The position numbers were made by a program, and so were the translations under genes. The notes beneath the pieces are model-generated. The model was not told where the DNA came from. It made no database searches and was given only the letters and a program-made list of their open reading frames with translations. A stretch of DNA of 64,000 bases, taken from the NCBI GenBank assembly GCA_016706055.1, contig JADJKL010000001.1, positions 1 through 64,000 of the forward strand. Direction: 5' to 3'. Of the stretch, positions 1 through 9,250 are shown piece after piece. Every line of letters begins with the position of its first letter. Position 1 is the stretch's first letter. The stretch is from Chitinophagaceae bacterium. GTDB lineage: Bacteria > Bacteroidota > Bacteroidia > Chitinophagales > Chitinophagaceae.

Positions 1-118
1 AAGACAAACTATATGCTATCTTTCGAGATATAATCGTACCGAATATACATATCAACAAATATTCAAACAACTATTATTAAACCCTACTATTCCAAACAGT
101 CATTAAACAATCAAACGT

Positions 119-397
119 ATGAGAAAAAATTTTGCATTAGCAATCGTTACAGCAATCTGCATCTTCTTTGCAGCCTGCAGCAGCAAAGAGACAGCCTCCT
201 CCATTGCACAAAAATGGTGCGACCTTAATGGGAAGGTATTTAAAGCCGAAGAAGGTCCAGCGAAAGAAACGGCCAAAGCTGCCCGTAAAGACTTTGAAAA
301 AAAGATGGAAGAGAAGTATAAAGACGATAAATTATTTATGGACGAAGTAGGTAAAGAAGTAGAAAAATGCGAAGATGCATCCGAAGGAAGAAAATAA
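119..397 (+). CDS. small lipoprotein, unknown function
   Basis: A 92-residue exported lipoprotein that I do not recognise as a named family. It starts with a basic tip (MRKN), then a hydrophobic segment and the lipobox FAAC, which makes Cys20 the likely lipid-anchored residue. The mature part is rich in Lys and Glu, looks mostly helical and has two further cysteines, near residues 34 and 84, that could pair in the periplasm. There is no Shine-Dalgarno sequence, which is normal for Bacteroidota. It stands alone: the next gene begins more than 300 bases downstream. Export and lipidation are well supported; the role is unknown. Confidence 0.8.
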   Translation: MRKNFALAIVTAICIFFAACSSKETASSIAQKWCDLNGKVFKAEEGPAKETAKAARKDFEKKMEEKYKDDKLFMDEVGKEVEKCEDASEGRK

Positions 398-626
398 ATA
401 TAATTATTAAATGGCTGGCGGTTTTACCTGCTTATTGAATTCCTTCTGGCAAAGGCTGACTAACCGATAGCTATAGACTGCTATATTTTGTTTTTGTCTG
501 CAGATTATTCCATTTCACCGAAAAAAGACAGAATTAAAGATGAAAACAGGGAAAATTGCCTTCAATAATCTTACAAATCTGAATAAAATTGTATCGTACA
601 TAATTAAATACCAACACATTCTCCCG

Positions 627-634
627 TAAATTTG
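627..634 (+). promoter_or_regulatory. candidate promoter element TAAATTTG upstream of ompA-like gene
   Basis: TAAATTTG matches the Bacteroidota -7 consensus TAnnTTTG and lies 87 bases before the ATG at 721. No convincing -33 TTTG is seen at the usual distance, so this is tentative. The rest of the gene-free stretch 398-720 is AT-rich and I see nothing else in it; an in-frame TTG at 673 would give a 16-residue extension ahead of the signal peptide and is not the likely start. Confidence 0.35.
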
Positions 635-720
635 CCGAAAACACTATAAACCAACTGTGTTAGAATAAAATATTGAAAAAAAAATTACCTTCCGACATTA
701 TCACACCAAAACAAAACAAC

Positions 721-2088
721 ATGAAAAAAGCTCTTTTAGTATTTTCTGCTTTGTTGCTTATAACAGCTACAAATGCGCAGAAAGATGAGATGATGACCAA
801 GCCACATGTTACTGCCGGTTTTACCGGAGCGGTAAACATGGCTAGATTTAATGTGAAACCTACAGGCTCCTCAAGTCTTGATTACAAGTTTGATGCAGAT
901 GGACTTTTCGGTTTTTGGATTAATGTTCCAATAAGCGAAAGGTTGTCATTCGAACCTCAGTTCAATTTCGTTACAAACAGAATGAAACCTGCAAGCGGCT
1001 CTTCGTTTAGCGATTTTGACGGTAAGATCAACTATTTCAGTGTTCCTTTACTCTTGAAATTTCATGCTGGGAAATACATCGCATTCCCGGTTGGTATACA
1101 AGTAGATTTTAGAAATGCAGTTAAGGACAATAATGGTGCATTTACAAAAAATAATGTATTAGGACACAGTATTGGTGCCACTGCTGGTATCGAGATTTTT
1201 CCAAAATCAAGATTATCCGTTTTTGGTCGCTTTGTTTATGGGTTAAGCACAGTAAACTATATTGCTAGTGCCTCAAGGCCATATGAATTAAAAAATCAAA
1301 ACATTTATGGTGGTATAAAAGTGAAGTTGTTTGACTTTACAAAAAAGAAAGTGATTCCTCCGCCTCCACCACCGCCACCAAAAGATACAGATGGAGATGG
1401 TATTATAGACAGTCTTGACAAATGCCCTACAGTTCCAGGTATTGCAAAATATCAGGGTTGTCCAATTCCTGATACTGATAAAGATGGTATTAATGATGAA
1501 GATAAATGCCCTACAGTTCCAGGTATTGCAAAATATCAGGGTTGTCCAATTCCTGATACCGATAAAGACGGCATCAATGATGAAAATGATAAATGTCCAA
1601 CTGTTCCAGGTGTTCCAGAATATCAAGGCTGCCCAGTACCAGACAGAGATAAAGATGGTATTCCTGATGATAAAGATAAATGCCCTGATGTACCAGGCGT
1701 AGCTTCACAACAAGGCTGTCCTGAAATTACTGAAGAAGTAATTAAAAGGGTAGATTATGCTGCACAGAAAGTATTCTTTAATACAAACAGCACTAAGCTT
1801 CGTCCTGCATCACTAGTTGCACTTAATGATGTTATCACAATTTTAAATGAGAATACAAGTGCTCAACTTAAAATTGATGGTCATACAGATAGTGACGGTA
1901 GCGATGAATTCAATATGAAACTTAGCGATGGCCGTGCAGCATCAGTTAAAGCTTACCTGGTAAGTAAAGGCATTGATGAAAGCAGATTAATAAGTGAAGG
2001 TTTTGGCGAAAGCATGCCAATTGCTGACAATAAAACAGCAGCGGGTAAACAACAAAACCGTCGTGTTGTAATGAAATTATTCTATTAA
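721..2088 (+). CDS. OmpA-family outer membrane protein with TSP type-3 repeats
   Basis: Outer-membrane barrel linked to a peptidoglycan-binding domain. Reading from ATG 721 gives 455 residues: a signal peptide (1-19, ending TNA), an N-terminal beta-barrel region (about 20-205), a run of eight prolines (about 213-220), four calcium-binding thrombospondin type-3 repeats of the DxDxDGxxD kind (about 221-337) with conserved KCP and GCP cysteines, and an OmpA C-terminal domain (about 345-455) with GHTDSDG, LSDGRA and NRRV, the residues that grip diaminopimelate. Bacteroidota OmpA/OprF proteins of this shape tether the outer membrane to the wall. The second repeat is one residue shorter than the third. 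A strong terminator follows directly, so it is a single-gene unit. Confidence 0.92.
   Translation: MKKALLVFSALLLITATNAQKDEMMTKPHVTAGFTGAVNMARFNVKPTGSSSLDYKFDADGLFGFWINVPISERLSFEPQFNFVTNRMKPASGSSFSDFDGKINYFSVPLLLKFHAGKYIAFPVGIQVDFRNAVKDNNGAFTKNNVLGHSIGATAGIEIFPKSRLSVFGRFVYGLSTVNYIASASRPYELKNQNIYGGIKVKLFDFTKKKVIPPPPPPPPKDTDGDGIIDSLDKCPTVPGIAKYQGCPIPDTDKDGINDEDKCPTVPGIAKYQGCPIPDTDKDGINDENDKCPTVPGVPEYQGCPVPDRDKDGIPDDKDKCPDVPGVASQQGCPEITEEVIKRVDYAAQKVFFNTNSTKLRPASLVALNDVITILNENTSAQLKIDGHTDSDGSDEFNMKLSDGRAASVKAYLVSKGIDESRLISEGFGESMPIADNKTAAGKQQNRRVVMKLFY
1417..1584 (+). repeat. 84-bp tandem duplication inside the TSP3 repeats
   Basis: Bases 1417-1500 and 1501-1584 are near-identical copies of one 84-bp unit that differ at only a handful of mostly synonymous positions. 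The unit encodes 28 residues spanning the CPTVPG and DTDKDG motifs. The flanking repeats are much more diverged, so this pair is a recent duplication in the calcium-binding linker. Confidence 0.85.
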
Positions 2089-2110
2089 GAAATAGATAAA
2101 TAAAAAAGTC

Positions 2111-2144
2111 AACGTTCTGTCCTTTGGGCAGAACGTTTTTTTTT
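2111..2144 (+). terminator. intrinsic terminator after the OmpA gene
   Basis: Nine-base-pair stem AACGTTCTG/CAGAACGTT (2111-2119 with 2129-2137) around a 9-nt loop, followed by a run of T to 2144, 22 bases after the stop codon. Confidence 0.85.
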
Positions 2145-2266
2145 GTATACAACTAAATATTTCCACTTTTCATCTGAAATATATTTTATACTATATACCT
2201 AAAATACCGTGAGCCGGGTATTCTAATAAAAAAATAGATTAATACTTTCACTAAAATATAAATGTC

Positions 2267-3104
2267 ATGAACAGAAGAAATTTTCTAGCAAAATCAGCCG
2301 CAATGTCTGTCGCCCTTGCCGGTCTGCCACTAGCAAAAAAGAAGAAAGAGCAAAACGTACTTGCACATTATTATGTAAAGATGGATTATCAATATCCCGG
2401 GAAAAGTACCATTCTAAATTCATTCAAGCTTTCGCTGTATCATGATGTTATCTCAAATTTCAATAACGCATCAGCAGTTGATAAAATAATAACCCTATCA
2501 TGTAATTATTATGGTAACACAGAAAAATCAAAATCATTACCTGCATTTGAATACAAATTTGATATTACTACTGCAACAAAAAGACAAGGATGACAGTAAT
2601 ATCTGGATATTAAAAACAACAGGTGCAAAAAAAATAACCGGCGATGTAGAATGGCCTGATGCTCTCCCTAAAAATCCTACTATAAAAATTACCCGTGGCG
2701 TAAGTGTAGAGTTGCTGAATGCCAAAGGTGAAAAGTTTGTAAAAATGAATTATGTTTCGCCAACTGAAAGCGATGATGATGACATGTATTGCTTTATCAC
2801 TACTGCCTGCGTAACCGAAAGAAAAATGGCAGACCAATGTGATGAATTAAATACGCTTCGATCTCTAAGGGAAAATTATATGCGTAACACACAACAAGGA
2901 AAAGAATTATTAAAGGAATATGATGTGCTTGGGCCTTCAGTTGTTACAGCTATTGCAGCATGTGAAAATAGATCAGACATTTACGATTATTTATACCAGC
3001 ATATGATTATGCCCTCCGTAGCAATGATCAAGAAAGGAAATTACCAGGAAGCAGTGGACTGGTATCATGGATTTACAGTTAAATTGAAAGAAAACTATTC
3101 CTGA
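2267..3104 (+). pseudogene. CFI-box-CTERM type protein, frameshifted
   Basis: One exported protein of about 278 residues split by a one-base insertion. The first part (from ATG 2267) has an RRNF twin-arginine-like signal ending near GLPLA. The second part, in the next frame, carries the box CFITTACV and a helical C-terminal region with LRSLRENYM and YDVLGP, the hallmark of CFI-box C-terminal domains, whose function is unknown. The switch falls in the A5 run at 2578-2582: with A4 the reading is TTATKDKDDSNIW without a break. No slippery motif suggests programmed shifting, and neighbours show the same kind of error, so a sequencing artefact is likely. It ends at a strong terminator. Confidence 0.75.
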
Positions 3105-3124
3105 TAATTTATCTATGTTAATTT

Positions 3125-3165
3125 AAGCAATAAGGCAATCTTTAAAAGATTGCCTTATTGCTTTT
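3125..3165 (+). terminator. strong intrinsic terminator after the CFI-box gene
   Basis: Perfect 18-bp stem (3125-3142 with 3146-3163) with a 3-nt loop, ending in TTTT. It lies 20 bases after the CFI-box stop codon. Confidence 0.9.
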
Positions 3166-3267
3166 ACAAGAGTGAGACTATTATTAACCATTTATTCAAA
3201 ATGTAATCTCCTCTTAAACAATACTTTCAATATACAAATGATTCACTAATTTCAGTAATCTAAACAA

Positions 3268-5235
3268 TTGGGGAAAGTGAAAACGATCGAACTGCTATAT
3301 CTTAAAATAAGGGCTTATTTCCCCTGTATATTACTAGCATTAACTGTAGTCTTCAGTTCGAATTATTCGAATGCTCAAAGTTGTCCATCTAACATAGATT
3401 TCGAATCAGGCACATTTACTGGCTGGCGATGTTATATAGGAGGAGCCTCTGTCGTCAATAACCGTAATGTAATTTCGTTAACAGAGGTGGGGCCTACTTC
3501 AGGCAGGCATACTATCTTACCTCTCACATATCCTGGCGAACTTGATCCCTATGGAGGCTTTCCTATCAATTGCCCCAATGGTAGCGGATATTCTATTAGG
3601 CTAGGAAATGACCTAGCGGAAACAGAAGCAGAAGGCCTTTCGTATGAATTCACAATACCAGCAAATCAAAATGAGTATACGCTGATCTATAATTATGCAG
3701 TTGTATTTGAAGACCCAAATCATGAGATTTATCAGCAACCCAGAATGGAGATTGAAGTACTCAATATTACAGACAATGATGTTATCGGCTGCTCTTCTTT
3801 TGCTTTTATACCATTGGGATCTGGTCTACCCGGTTTCTTTGAGTCTCCTATTACAATAAGCACTGCTCCTATCTGGTGCAAAGACTGGACAGCCGTCTCT
3901 GTTAATTTAGATGGACTCGCCGGTAAAAAAATCCGCCTCTTTTTTAAAACAGCCGATTGCACTTTCAGGCGACATTTTGGATATGCCTATATAGATGTAA
4001 ACTCAGAATGTAATAGTGAATTCGTTGGAGCCACTTATTGTCCGGATGATACTGCCGTTGTTGTAAATGCACCATTCGGCTATGAAAGCTACAAGTGGTT
4101 CAATAATTCATTTACACAAGTACTCGGCAATCAACAAACTATCCGGTTTGAACCACCACCGCCTACAGGCACCCGTATTGCTGTGGAAATGACACCTTAT
4201 CTTGGTTATGGATGTTTGGATACGTTATATGCTGTTTTGATTGATACACTTACTACAGTTGCTAATGCAGGAAATGATACTGTTTCTTGTAACAACAATC
4301 CGGTGCAAATAGGTGTGAAGCCAAAACCCGGGTTAGTGTATAAATGGACTCCCACAGCCGGATTAAGTAATCCGGAAATTTCTAATCCTTTCGCAAGCCC
4401 TGCCTCCAATACAAACTATACCCTTGAAGTAAGAAGTATTGGCGGAGGTTGTCTAAAAACGGATGATATTCTTGTTAAACAATCTGGAATCGACAGTACA
4501 CTGCAATTAAATGGTAAGCTAATCTTCTGCGAGGGCTTTGGAGATAGTTGTGTATTATCAGTACCGCCTGAAGCAAGCATTCAGTGGTTCAAAAATAATA
4601 TTGCTATTCCGGGAGCAAACCAACCGACTTATAAAGTTTTAAAACCCGGCGATTATTATGCACTACTGATAAACAACGATGGTTGTCAGCTGACATCTTC
4701 ACCAAAAAAAGTAATTATAGATAATGCCGCCGCCGCCATCACCTACCCTTTGGCATACGCAGTTACTGGCTTACCATTGCAATTGAATGCGAGAACCATT
4801 GGTAGCACTGCGGCTTGGGATCCACCTCTTTATTTAGATAATGCCAATAGCTATTCGCCGGTATTTACCAGTACTACCAATCAATCCTATACTATCGAAT
4901 TAACAACCAATACTGGCTGCATCACCATCGACAAGCAGAATGTACAAATCGTTCCGTTTATAGAAATTCATGTGCCAACTGCATTCACTCCTAATAATGA
5001 TGGCTTAAATGATTTTTTACGACCTGCTTTAAGAGGAATTAAAGAACTCAGGTATTTCAAAGTCTTTAACCGTTGGGGACAGCTTTTGTACGAGTCAAAA
5101 AATGAGAACCCTGGATGGAATGGTAGCATAAATGGTATCCAACAATCATCGCAAACATTTGTATGGACAGCCGAAGGTGTTGGCGTAGACAATAAAACAT
5201 ACTTCAGAAAAGGCACTGTAACGCTACTCCGATAA
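3268..5235 (+). CDS. T9SS-exported surface protein with gliding-associated C-terminal (CHU_C) domain
   Basis: Large secreted protein, about 655 residues. A hydrophobic signal (ending near SNAQS) is followed by an N-terminal beta-sandwich-like region with FESGTFTGW, Ig-like segments (for example around IQWFKNN) and, from about residue 569, a gliding-motility-associated C-terminal domain marked by VPTAFTPNNDGLND, FNRWGQLLYE and GWNG. That domain is the type-B sorting signal of the type IX secretion system, so the protein is probably exported to or anchored at the cell surface. It may be an adhesin or matrix protein. The start is uncertain: TTG 3268 or GTG 3277; no ATG lies near the signal peptide. 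It runs tail to tail with the next gene. Confidence 0.85.
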   Translation: MGKVKTIELLYLKIRAYFPCILLALTVVFSSNYSNAQSCPSNIDFESGTFTGWRCYIGGASVVNNRNVISLTEVGPTSGRHTILPLTYPGELDPYGGFPINCPNGSGYSIRLGNDLAETEAEGLSYEFTIPANQNEYTLIYNYAVVFEDPNHEIYQQPRMEIEVLNITDNDVIGCSSFAFIPLGSGLPGFFESPITISTAPIWCKDWTAVSVNLDGLAGKKIRLFFKTADCTFRRHFGYAYIDVNSECNSEFVGATYCPDDTAVVVNAPFGYESYKWFNNSFTQVLGNQQTIRFEPPPPTGTRIAVEMTPYLGYGCLDTLYAVLIDTLTTVANAGNDTVSCNNNPVQIGVKPKPGLVYKWTPTAGLSNPEISNPFASPASNTNYTLEVRSIGGGCLKTDDILVKQSGIDSTLQLNGKLIFCEGFGDSCVLSVPPEASIQWFKNNIAIPGANQPTYKVLKPGDYYALLINNDGCQLTSSPKKVIIDNAAAAITYPLAYAVTGLPLQLNARTIGSTAAWDPPLYLDNANSYSPVFTSTTNQSYTIELTTNTGCITIDKQNVQIVPFIEIHVPTAFTPNNDGLNDFLRPALRGIKELRYFKVFNRWGQLLYESKNENPGWNGSINGIQQSSQTFVWTAEGVGVDNKTYFRKGTVTLLR

Positions 5236-5250
5236 TAGTATAAATAAAGA

Positions 5251-5619
5251 TTACTTTTTTGCAAATGCTCCAAAGTGCCAGAGAATGCCCGAAGGATCAT
5301 GGAGAAAACATTCACGGCCCCAATCATGATTACTTATAGGAATTAATCGTACACCTTCATATTTGGCAGAAAGGTTAAGTGCTTCCAATTTGTCCCAGTA
5401 TTCGTCTACATCTGCTACTTCTACAAATACCATTGTGTTATCCACCCAATCCTTTACATAAGCATCCTGCAAGTAAAATCCAATTGCATCCGTTGTAAAC
5501 AACGACATATTATCAAACAATACTATTTCTGTAAACCCAAGGTCATGGTAGAATCTTCGTGATAGATCAAAATCTTTTGCCCCTATGAACGGACGAATAG
5601 ATACAGCATTATGTTCCAT
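5251..5619 (-). CDS. VOC (glyoxalase/bleomycin-resistance) family protein
   Basis: A 122-residue single-chain member of the vicinal oxygen chelate fold. The pattern beta-alpha-beta-beta-beta is seen twice, with SIRPFIGAKDFDLSRRFY at the start, MVFVEVADVDEYW in the middle and FLHDPSGILWHF at the end, the last being the usual second-half signature. Such small proteins can be metal-dependent lyases or dioxygenases, or simply bind drugs; the substrate cannot be told here. ATG 5619 is the natural start. It follows the disrupted GNAT gene on the same strand with a 43-base gap and may share its transcript. Confidence 0.85.
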   Translation of the reverse strand: MEHNAVSIRPFIGAKDFDLSRRFYHDLGFTEIVLFDNMSLFTTDAIGFYLQDAYVKDWVDNTMVFVEVADVDEYWDKLEALNLSAKYEGVRLIPISNHDWGRECFLHDPSGILWHFGAFAKK

Positions 5620-5662
5620 GTATTATTTTATTTAAAATTTAAGTTCTTCAACCGATTCGCAT

Positions 5663-6342
5663 TTATTCCTTCTTCAGAAAATAGAAATTCATGGGTCTCG
5701 AAACGATAAAGCCAATCCGTTTATAAAGTGTAATAGCTCTTTCATTATTATCTCTTACATGCAAGAAAGGTTGTTGTCCTTGTTGTAATATGAGTCGTAC
5801 CTGATGCAGCAATAAACGATAGGCATAACCCTTACCAGTATAATCCGGCAATGTGCATACTGCACTTACCTCTGTAAAATTTTCAACATGCAGCCGTTGA
5901 CCTGTCATAGCTACCAGCTTTTCATCCTCAAAAATTCCATAGTAATATCCAAAATCAATTGTTCTTTTCCAAATGGCCCTGGTTTGGTAACGGCGGTCAG
6001 AGAAATCATCTGATCAATATGCGTTTCATTTAATGGAATCACATTGCGAAAATCCTCTTCAATATCATTTCCCCTTTCATATACAAATTGCAATCCTTTT
6101 ATTTCATGTTGCACTTGCCAGCCTTTTGGCGGTGTAATAGTATCTGTTGTTGCATATAAAATTCTGCGACCAACGGGAAGTGCCGCATGCAGTTCTGCAA
6201 AACCATTTACATTATTTTCGTCAAATCCAACAAAAGGCGACACCTCTTCATTAAAATACTTTACTTTATCACTACCAACGTTAAAGTGCCTATCGCCGGT
6301 AAGTAATGCATTATAAACAGGGTTCTGTAATAAATTTTTCAC
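5663..6342 (-). pseudogene. GNAT family N-acetyltransferase, frameshifted
   Basis: An acetyltransferase of about 226 residues broken by one missing base. The first part (GTG start at 6342) is the substrate-side N-terminal half, and the second contains the acetyl-CoA loop VCTLPDYTGKGYAYRL and the end motif LYKRIGF typical of FR47-like GNAT enzymes. Adding one base to the T4 run at 5965-5968 joins them as GPFGKRTIDFGYYYGIFEDE. Catalytic-site architecture is intact on both sides, so an assembly error is the simplest reading. The acceptor substrate is unknown. Confidence 0.78.
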
Positions 6343-6466
6343 CGGATAAAGATATTATTTTTGAATTTTAAAATAGTCAAACAAAAATAACAAGTTGGCC
6401 AGCAGTTAATATAATAGTTGAGGCCCATGTATAGAAAGATTTTTTTATCTTAGTAAAAACCTTGTT

Positions 6467-6880
6467 ATGATTTTCATCTACATCTTCATTATTCTTCTTG
6501 CCGCCTTTCCCGTAGTGCTTACGATTTGGAGAATGCGCCGGGCTGCAATGGTTAAAAAGAATGGCATCCATACAGATGCTGTTGTTACAAAAGTGAAAAC
6601 ATTTCGTTTGCGCCATGGGCGGGTCGACTTTCTTTCTCTTGAATATAAAGACAGAGCCACCGGGCAATCCTACTATGGTAAAGCCACAGTAGATTACATG
6701 AGAAATAAACTGGGTGATAGAATAACTGTGGCTTATTTGCCAGATAAACCTGCTACCTATATGGTAGACGGCTCAAAAAAGGGCTATATCGGAATTCTTA
6801 TATTCTGCATCATCCTATTTGTTTTTATGCTCTTTGCTATTTACAAGATTGATGAGATGACTCGAACGGGGCAGATGTAG
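6467..6880 (+). CDS. DUF3592-like two-helix membrane protein
   Basis: A 137-residue membrane protein with one helix at each end (about residues 2-21 and 107-127) and a small beta-rich domain between them. The central part (DAVVTKVKTF, LEYKDRATGQSYYG, GDRITVAYLPDKP) has the layout of DUF3592, whose members hold a small beta domain in the cell envelope. The function of the family is not established. The ATG at 6467 follows an AT-rich stretch without a Shine-Dalgarno sequence. It stands 34 bases ahead of the oxygenase gene and could be cotranscribed with it. Confidence 0.65.
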   Translation: MIFIYIFIILLAAFPVVLTIWRMRRAAMVKKNGIHTDAVVTKVKTFRLRHGRVDFLSLEYKDRATGQSYYGKATVDYMRNKLGDRITVAYLPDKPATYMVDGSKKGYIGILIFCIILFVFMLFAIYKIDEMTRTGQM

Positions 6881-6914
6881 GGGCTGACTATAAATAAGCT
6901 ATCTTACCCGACTT

Positions 6915-7512
6915 ATGGAAACAACACAGTTTGATACGTTGATTGATAGCTATCTCAGCAACAAGGCTGGAATTGACAAAAAATTTTCTTTCCGACAAAC
7001 TGGTGAAAGGCCTGCAGCAAAACATTAGTCAATTAGATAGTACGAACAAAATGACACAGGCAGGTATTGGCAATGCAGCAGTAAAGGACAGCAATCAAAA
7101 AATGAGGGGCGACAAAATATACTGGCTTGATAAAACAAATAACAATGCCTTTGAACAAGAGTTTTTAGAACTCGCAGAAAGTTTTATTGCACATCTCAAC
7201 AGCAGTTGCTACACCGGCATCCACAATTACGAATTTCATTATGCCGTTTACGAAGCAGGTAGTTATTATAAAAAGCATATCGACCAGTTCCAATCAGATA
7301 ATAAAAGAAAATTTTCTTTTATTAATTACCTCAATGATGACTGGCAGGAAGCCGACGGCGGTCAGCTACACTTGTATTATGATGGAGAAGTACAAAAAAT
7401 AGAACCCCAATCAAAAACAGCGGTATTTTTTAAAAGCAATGAAATGGAACATGAAGTAGTGCTGTGTAACCGTAGCAGAATGAGCATCAGTGGTTGGTTG
7501 AAAAGTAGTTAG
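6915..7512 (+). pseudogene. 2-oxoglutarate/Fe(II) oxygenase (SM-20/prolyl hydroxylase-like), frameshifted
   Basis: About 198 residues. The C-terminal catalytic half is intact: the iron ligands are in YKKHIDQF (HxD) and MEHEV (distal His), and the 2-oxoglutarate-binding Arg lies in RSRMSISGWL. This is the SM-20/EGL-9-like prolyl hydroxylase group. The natural start is ATG 6915 (METTQFDTLIDSYL), but one extra A in the A6 run at 6978-6983 throws it out of frame; with A5 it reads KAGIDKNFLSDKLVKGL. A TTG at 6943 in the catalytic frame gives an out-of-place N-terminus and is unlikely to be real. Bacterial homologues hydroxylate prolines in proteins such as EF-Tu; the target here is not known. Confidence 0.8.
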
Positions 7513-7620
7513 GTGTATACGATCTGTTATTTTTGGGGGAACACCTGGCAAGGTGGAATGCGAACAACAGTAGTAGCAGAAAAGGGTTATCTTCAATAAG
7601 CATAAATTAAATCGATAAAA

Positions 7621-8064
7621 ATGATAGATAAAAAACAAATACATGCTTTCTGCATCAAAAAACAAGAAGAAGAAGTTCAAAACTTTGAGTCCCGTGTTAG
7701 TTCTTTAAAAGCAGATGTCAATTCACATAACGAGTCGGCCAGTCAAACTGAGGAGCGTACTGCTGGTAATGTGGATTTACTAAGAAACTATGAGCAAGAA
7801 CTTCGCTTTTCCCATATGGAAATGACAAACCTTCAATCCATTAATCCTGCTGTGGTGAATACAAAAGTGGAATCAGGCGCCGTGGTAATGACCAATCACC
7901 TGAATTTTTTTATTTCCATTCCAATTGATAAAATAGAAATTGAAGGAGTCAGCTTTGTTGGAATTTCAACAAAAGCACCGATCTATTCCGAAATGCAAGG
8001 CAAAAAGAAAGGCGATACTTTCAAATTCAATAATATGGAATACAGCATACTTGAGCTGTATTGA
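7621..8064 (+). CDS. GreA/GreB-like coiled-coil protein
   Basis: A 147-residue protein with an N-terminal helical hairpin (about 1-75, rich in Glu, Gln and Lys) and a C-terminal beta domain ending in GISTKAPIYSEMQGKKKGDTFKF. This two-part layout, with the SP-x-G-x-x-x-G-D pattern near the end, matches the Gre-factor fold, which reaches into the secondary channel of RNA polymerase. The acidic tip residues of true cleavage factors are not clearly present, so it may modulate polymerase without stimulating cleavage. ATG 7621 opens the helical hairpin directly. It is preceded by an AT-rich gap of about 108 bases. Confidence 0.55.
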   Translation: MIDKKQIHAFCIKKQEEEVQNFESRVSSLKADVNSHNESASQTEERTAGNVDLLRNYEQELRFSHMEMTNLQSINPAVVNTKVESGAVVMTNHLNFFISIPIDKIEIEGVSFVGISTKAPIYSEMQGKKKGDTFKFNNMEYSILELY

Positions 8065-8136
8065 ATTTATGCCATGAAGAAAGATATAATGTATCCCGAT
8101 GTATCTTTTCTATTCACTGTTATAAATAATTTCAGC

Positions 8137-9102
8137 TTATATAGTAATCACCACTTTACCTTTATGCTTTCCTTCTCCAAAACGCTGAATAGCTTTTGGT
8201 ATTTCGCTAAGAGCATAAGGTCCTTCTATTGCAGGCTTTATTTTACCCGCAGCATATAGTTTATGAATATAAGCAAGATCTCTATTTGGTTTCAACGCAA
8301 CAATTATCAATTTCTTATTGGTAAATATTCTAATCCAGAATTTTAAAAATAGTAATTGTAGTAATCGACCAAGCTTGCCTCCTACTGTTACGTACTTACC
8401 ATTTTTATTTAGCGATCGCAGATAAGCAAATGGCGAACGATTCGTTTTTGCGTCTATCACCAAATCGTATTGCTGCCCGTTTTTTGTAAAATCCTCTTTG
8501 GCATAATCAATGCATTCATCAAATCCCGCAGCCTTCATCATTGCAAATTTATCTCCGGCATCTACTCCTGTTATCGTTACATTAAACTGTCTGGCTATTT
8601 GCAAACCGAAACTACCCACTCCACCACCAGCACCATTAATAAGCATTGTTTGTCCGTCCTTAATATTTCCTTTTTCTACAATAGCCTGATAGGCCAGCAT
8701 AGATGCATGTGGTATAGATGCAGCATCTGTAAAAGACATAGCTGACGGTTTTAGCACCACTGCTTTTTCGTTGATGCAGCAATATTCTGCAAAGCTTCCA
8801 AATCCATAATCGGAAATATCGCCATACACTTCATCGCCCACATTAAATAATGTTACGTTGCTTCCTACAGCTTCCACAACACCAGCCAGTTCCATTCCCG
8901 GCACTGGGTTCTTTGGTTTTCGTAAACCAAACAGCAGGCGATAGATATACGGCTTGCCCCTTATCAAGCTCCAATCATAATCATTAATGGTAGTGGCATG
9001 CACTTTTATCAGCAACTCATTTTTTACAGGAACAGGCATATCTATTTCTAGTAACTGCAAATCATCAGGTATTCCATATTTAGTACAATAGATTGCTTTC
9101 AT
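8137..9102 (-). CDS. NAD(P)-dependent alcohol dehydrogenase / quinone oxidoreductase (MDR family)
   Basis: A 321-residue medium-chain dehydrogenase/reductase. The N-terminal GroES-like domain has PGMELAGVVEAVG and GDEVYGD, and the nucleotide-binding loop is INGAGGGVGSFGLQIAR followed by TGVDAGDK. The cysteine and histidine ligands of zinc enzymes are not evident, so it fits the zinc-free quinone-oxidoreductase branch that reduces enones or quinones with NADPH. The ATG at 9102 is preferred over the GTG one codon earlier. The gene is convergent with the Gre-like gene and stands alone. Confidence 0.85.
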   Translation of the reverse strand: MKAIYCTKYGIPDDLQLLEIDMPVPVKNELLIKVHATTINDYDWSLIRGKPYIYRLLFGLRKPKNPVPGMELAGVVEAVGSNVTLFNVGDEVYGDISDYGFGSFAEYCCINEKAVVLKPSAMSFTDAASIPHASMLAYQAIVEKGNIKDGQTMLINGAGGGVGSFGLQIARQFNVTITGVDAGDKFAMMKAAGFDECIDYAKEDFTKNGQQYDLVIDAKTNRSPFAYLRSLNKNGKYVTVGGKLGRLLQLLFLKFWIRIFTNKKLIIVALKPNRDLAYIHKLYAAGKIKPAIEGPYALSEIPKAIQRFGEGKHKGKVVITI

Positions 9103-9250
9103 CACTTTAATTCTAACAAAAGTAAAAAATAATGAATAGCTACCAATTTGTGCCTTTTATTCTACAATTGATTATAAAAAATCCACCTGATAAGGGTAAA
9201 AAAATCAGGCAGGCAATTTGCTATAGGTTAACACACATATCCCAATAATT

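Noticed and set aside
673..720. TTG start for the OmpA-like gene
   Set aside because: Signal peptide begins at ATG 721; the extra residues are polar and unrelated to the family.
1288..1626. Open frame on the minus strand opposite the OmpA repeats
   Set aside because: A shadow of the repetitive TSP3 coding sequence; composition is unlike a protein and there is no start context.
1384..1730. CRISPR-like array
   Set aside because: The repeats are in-frame protein repeats without unique spacers.
2511..2593. Programmed frameshift in the CFI-box gene
   Set aside because: No slippery heptamer or stimulatory structure, and many unrelated genes in the region show the same type of error.
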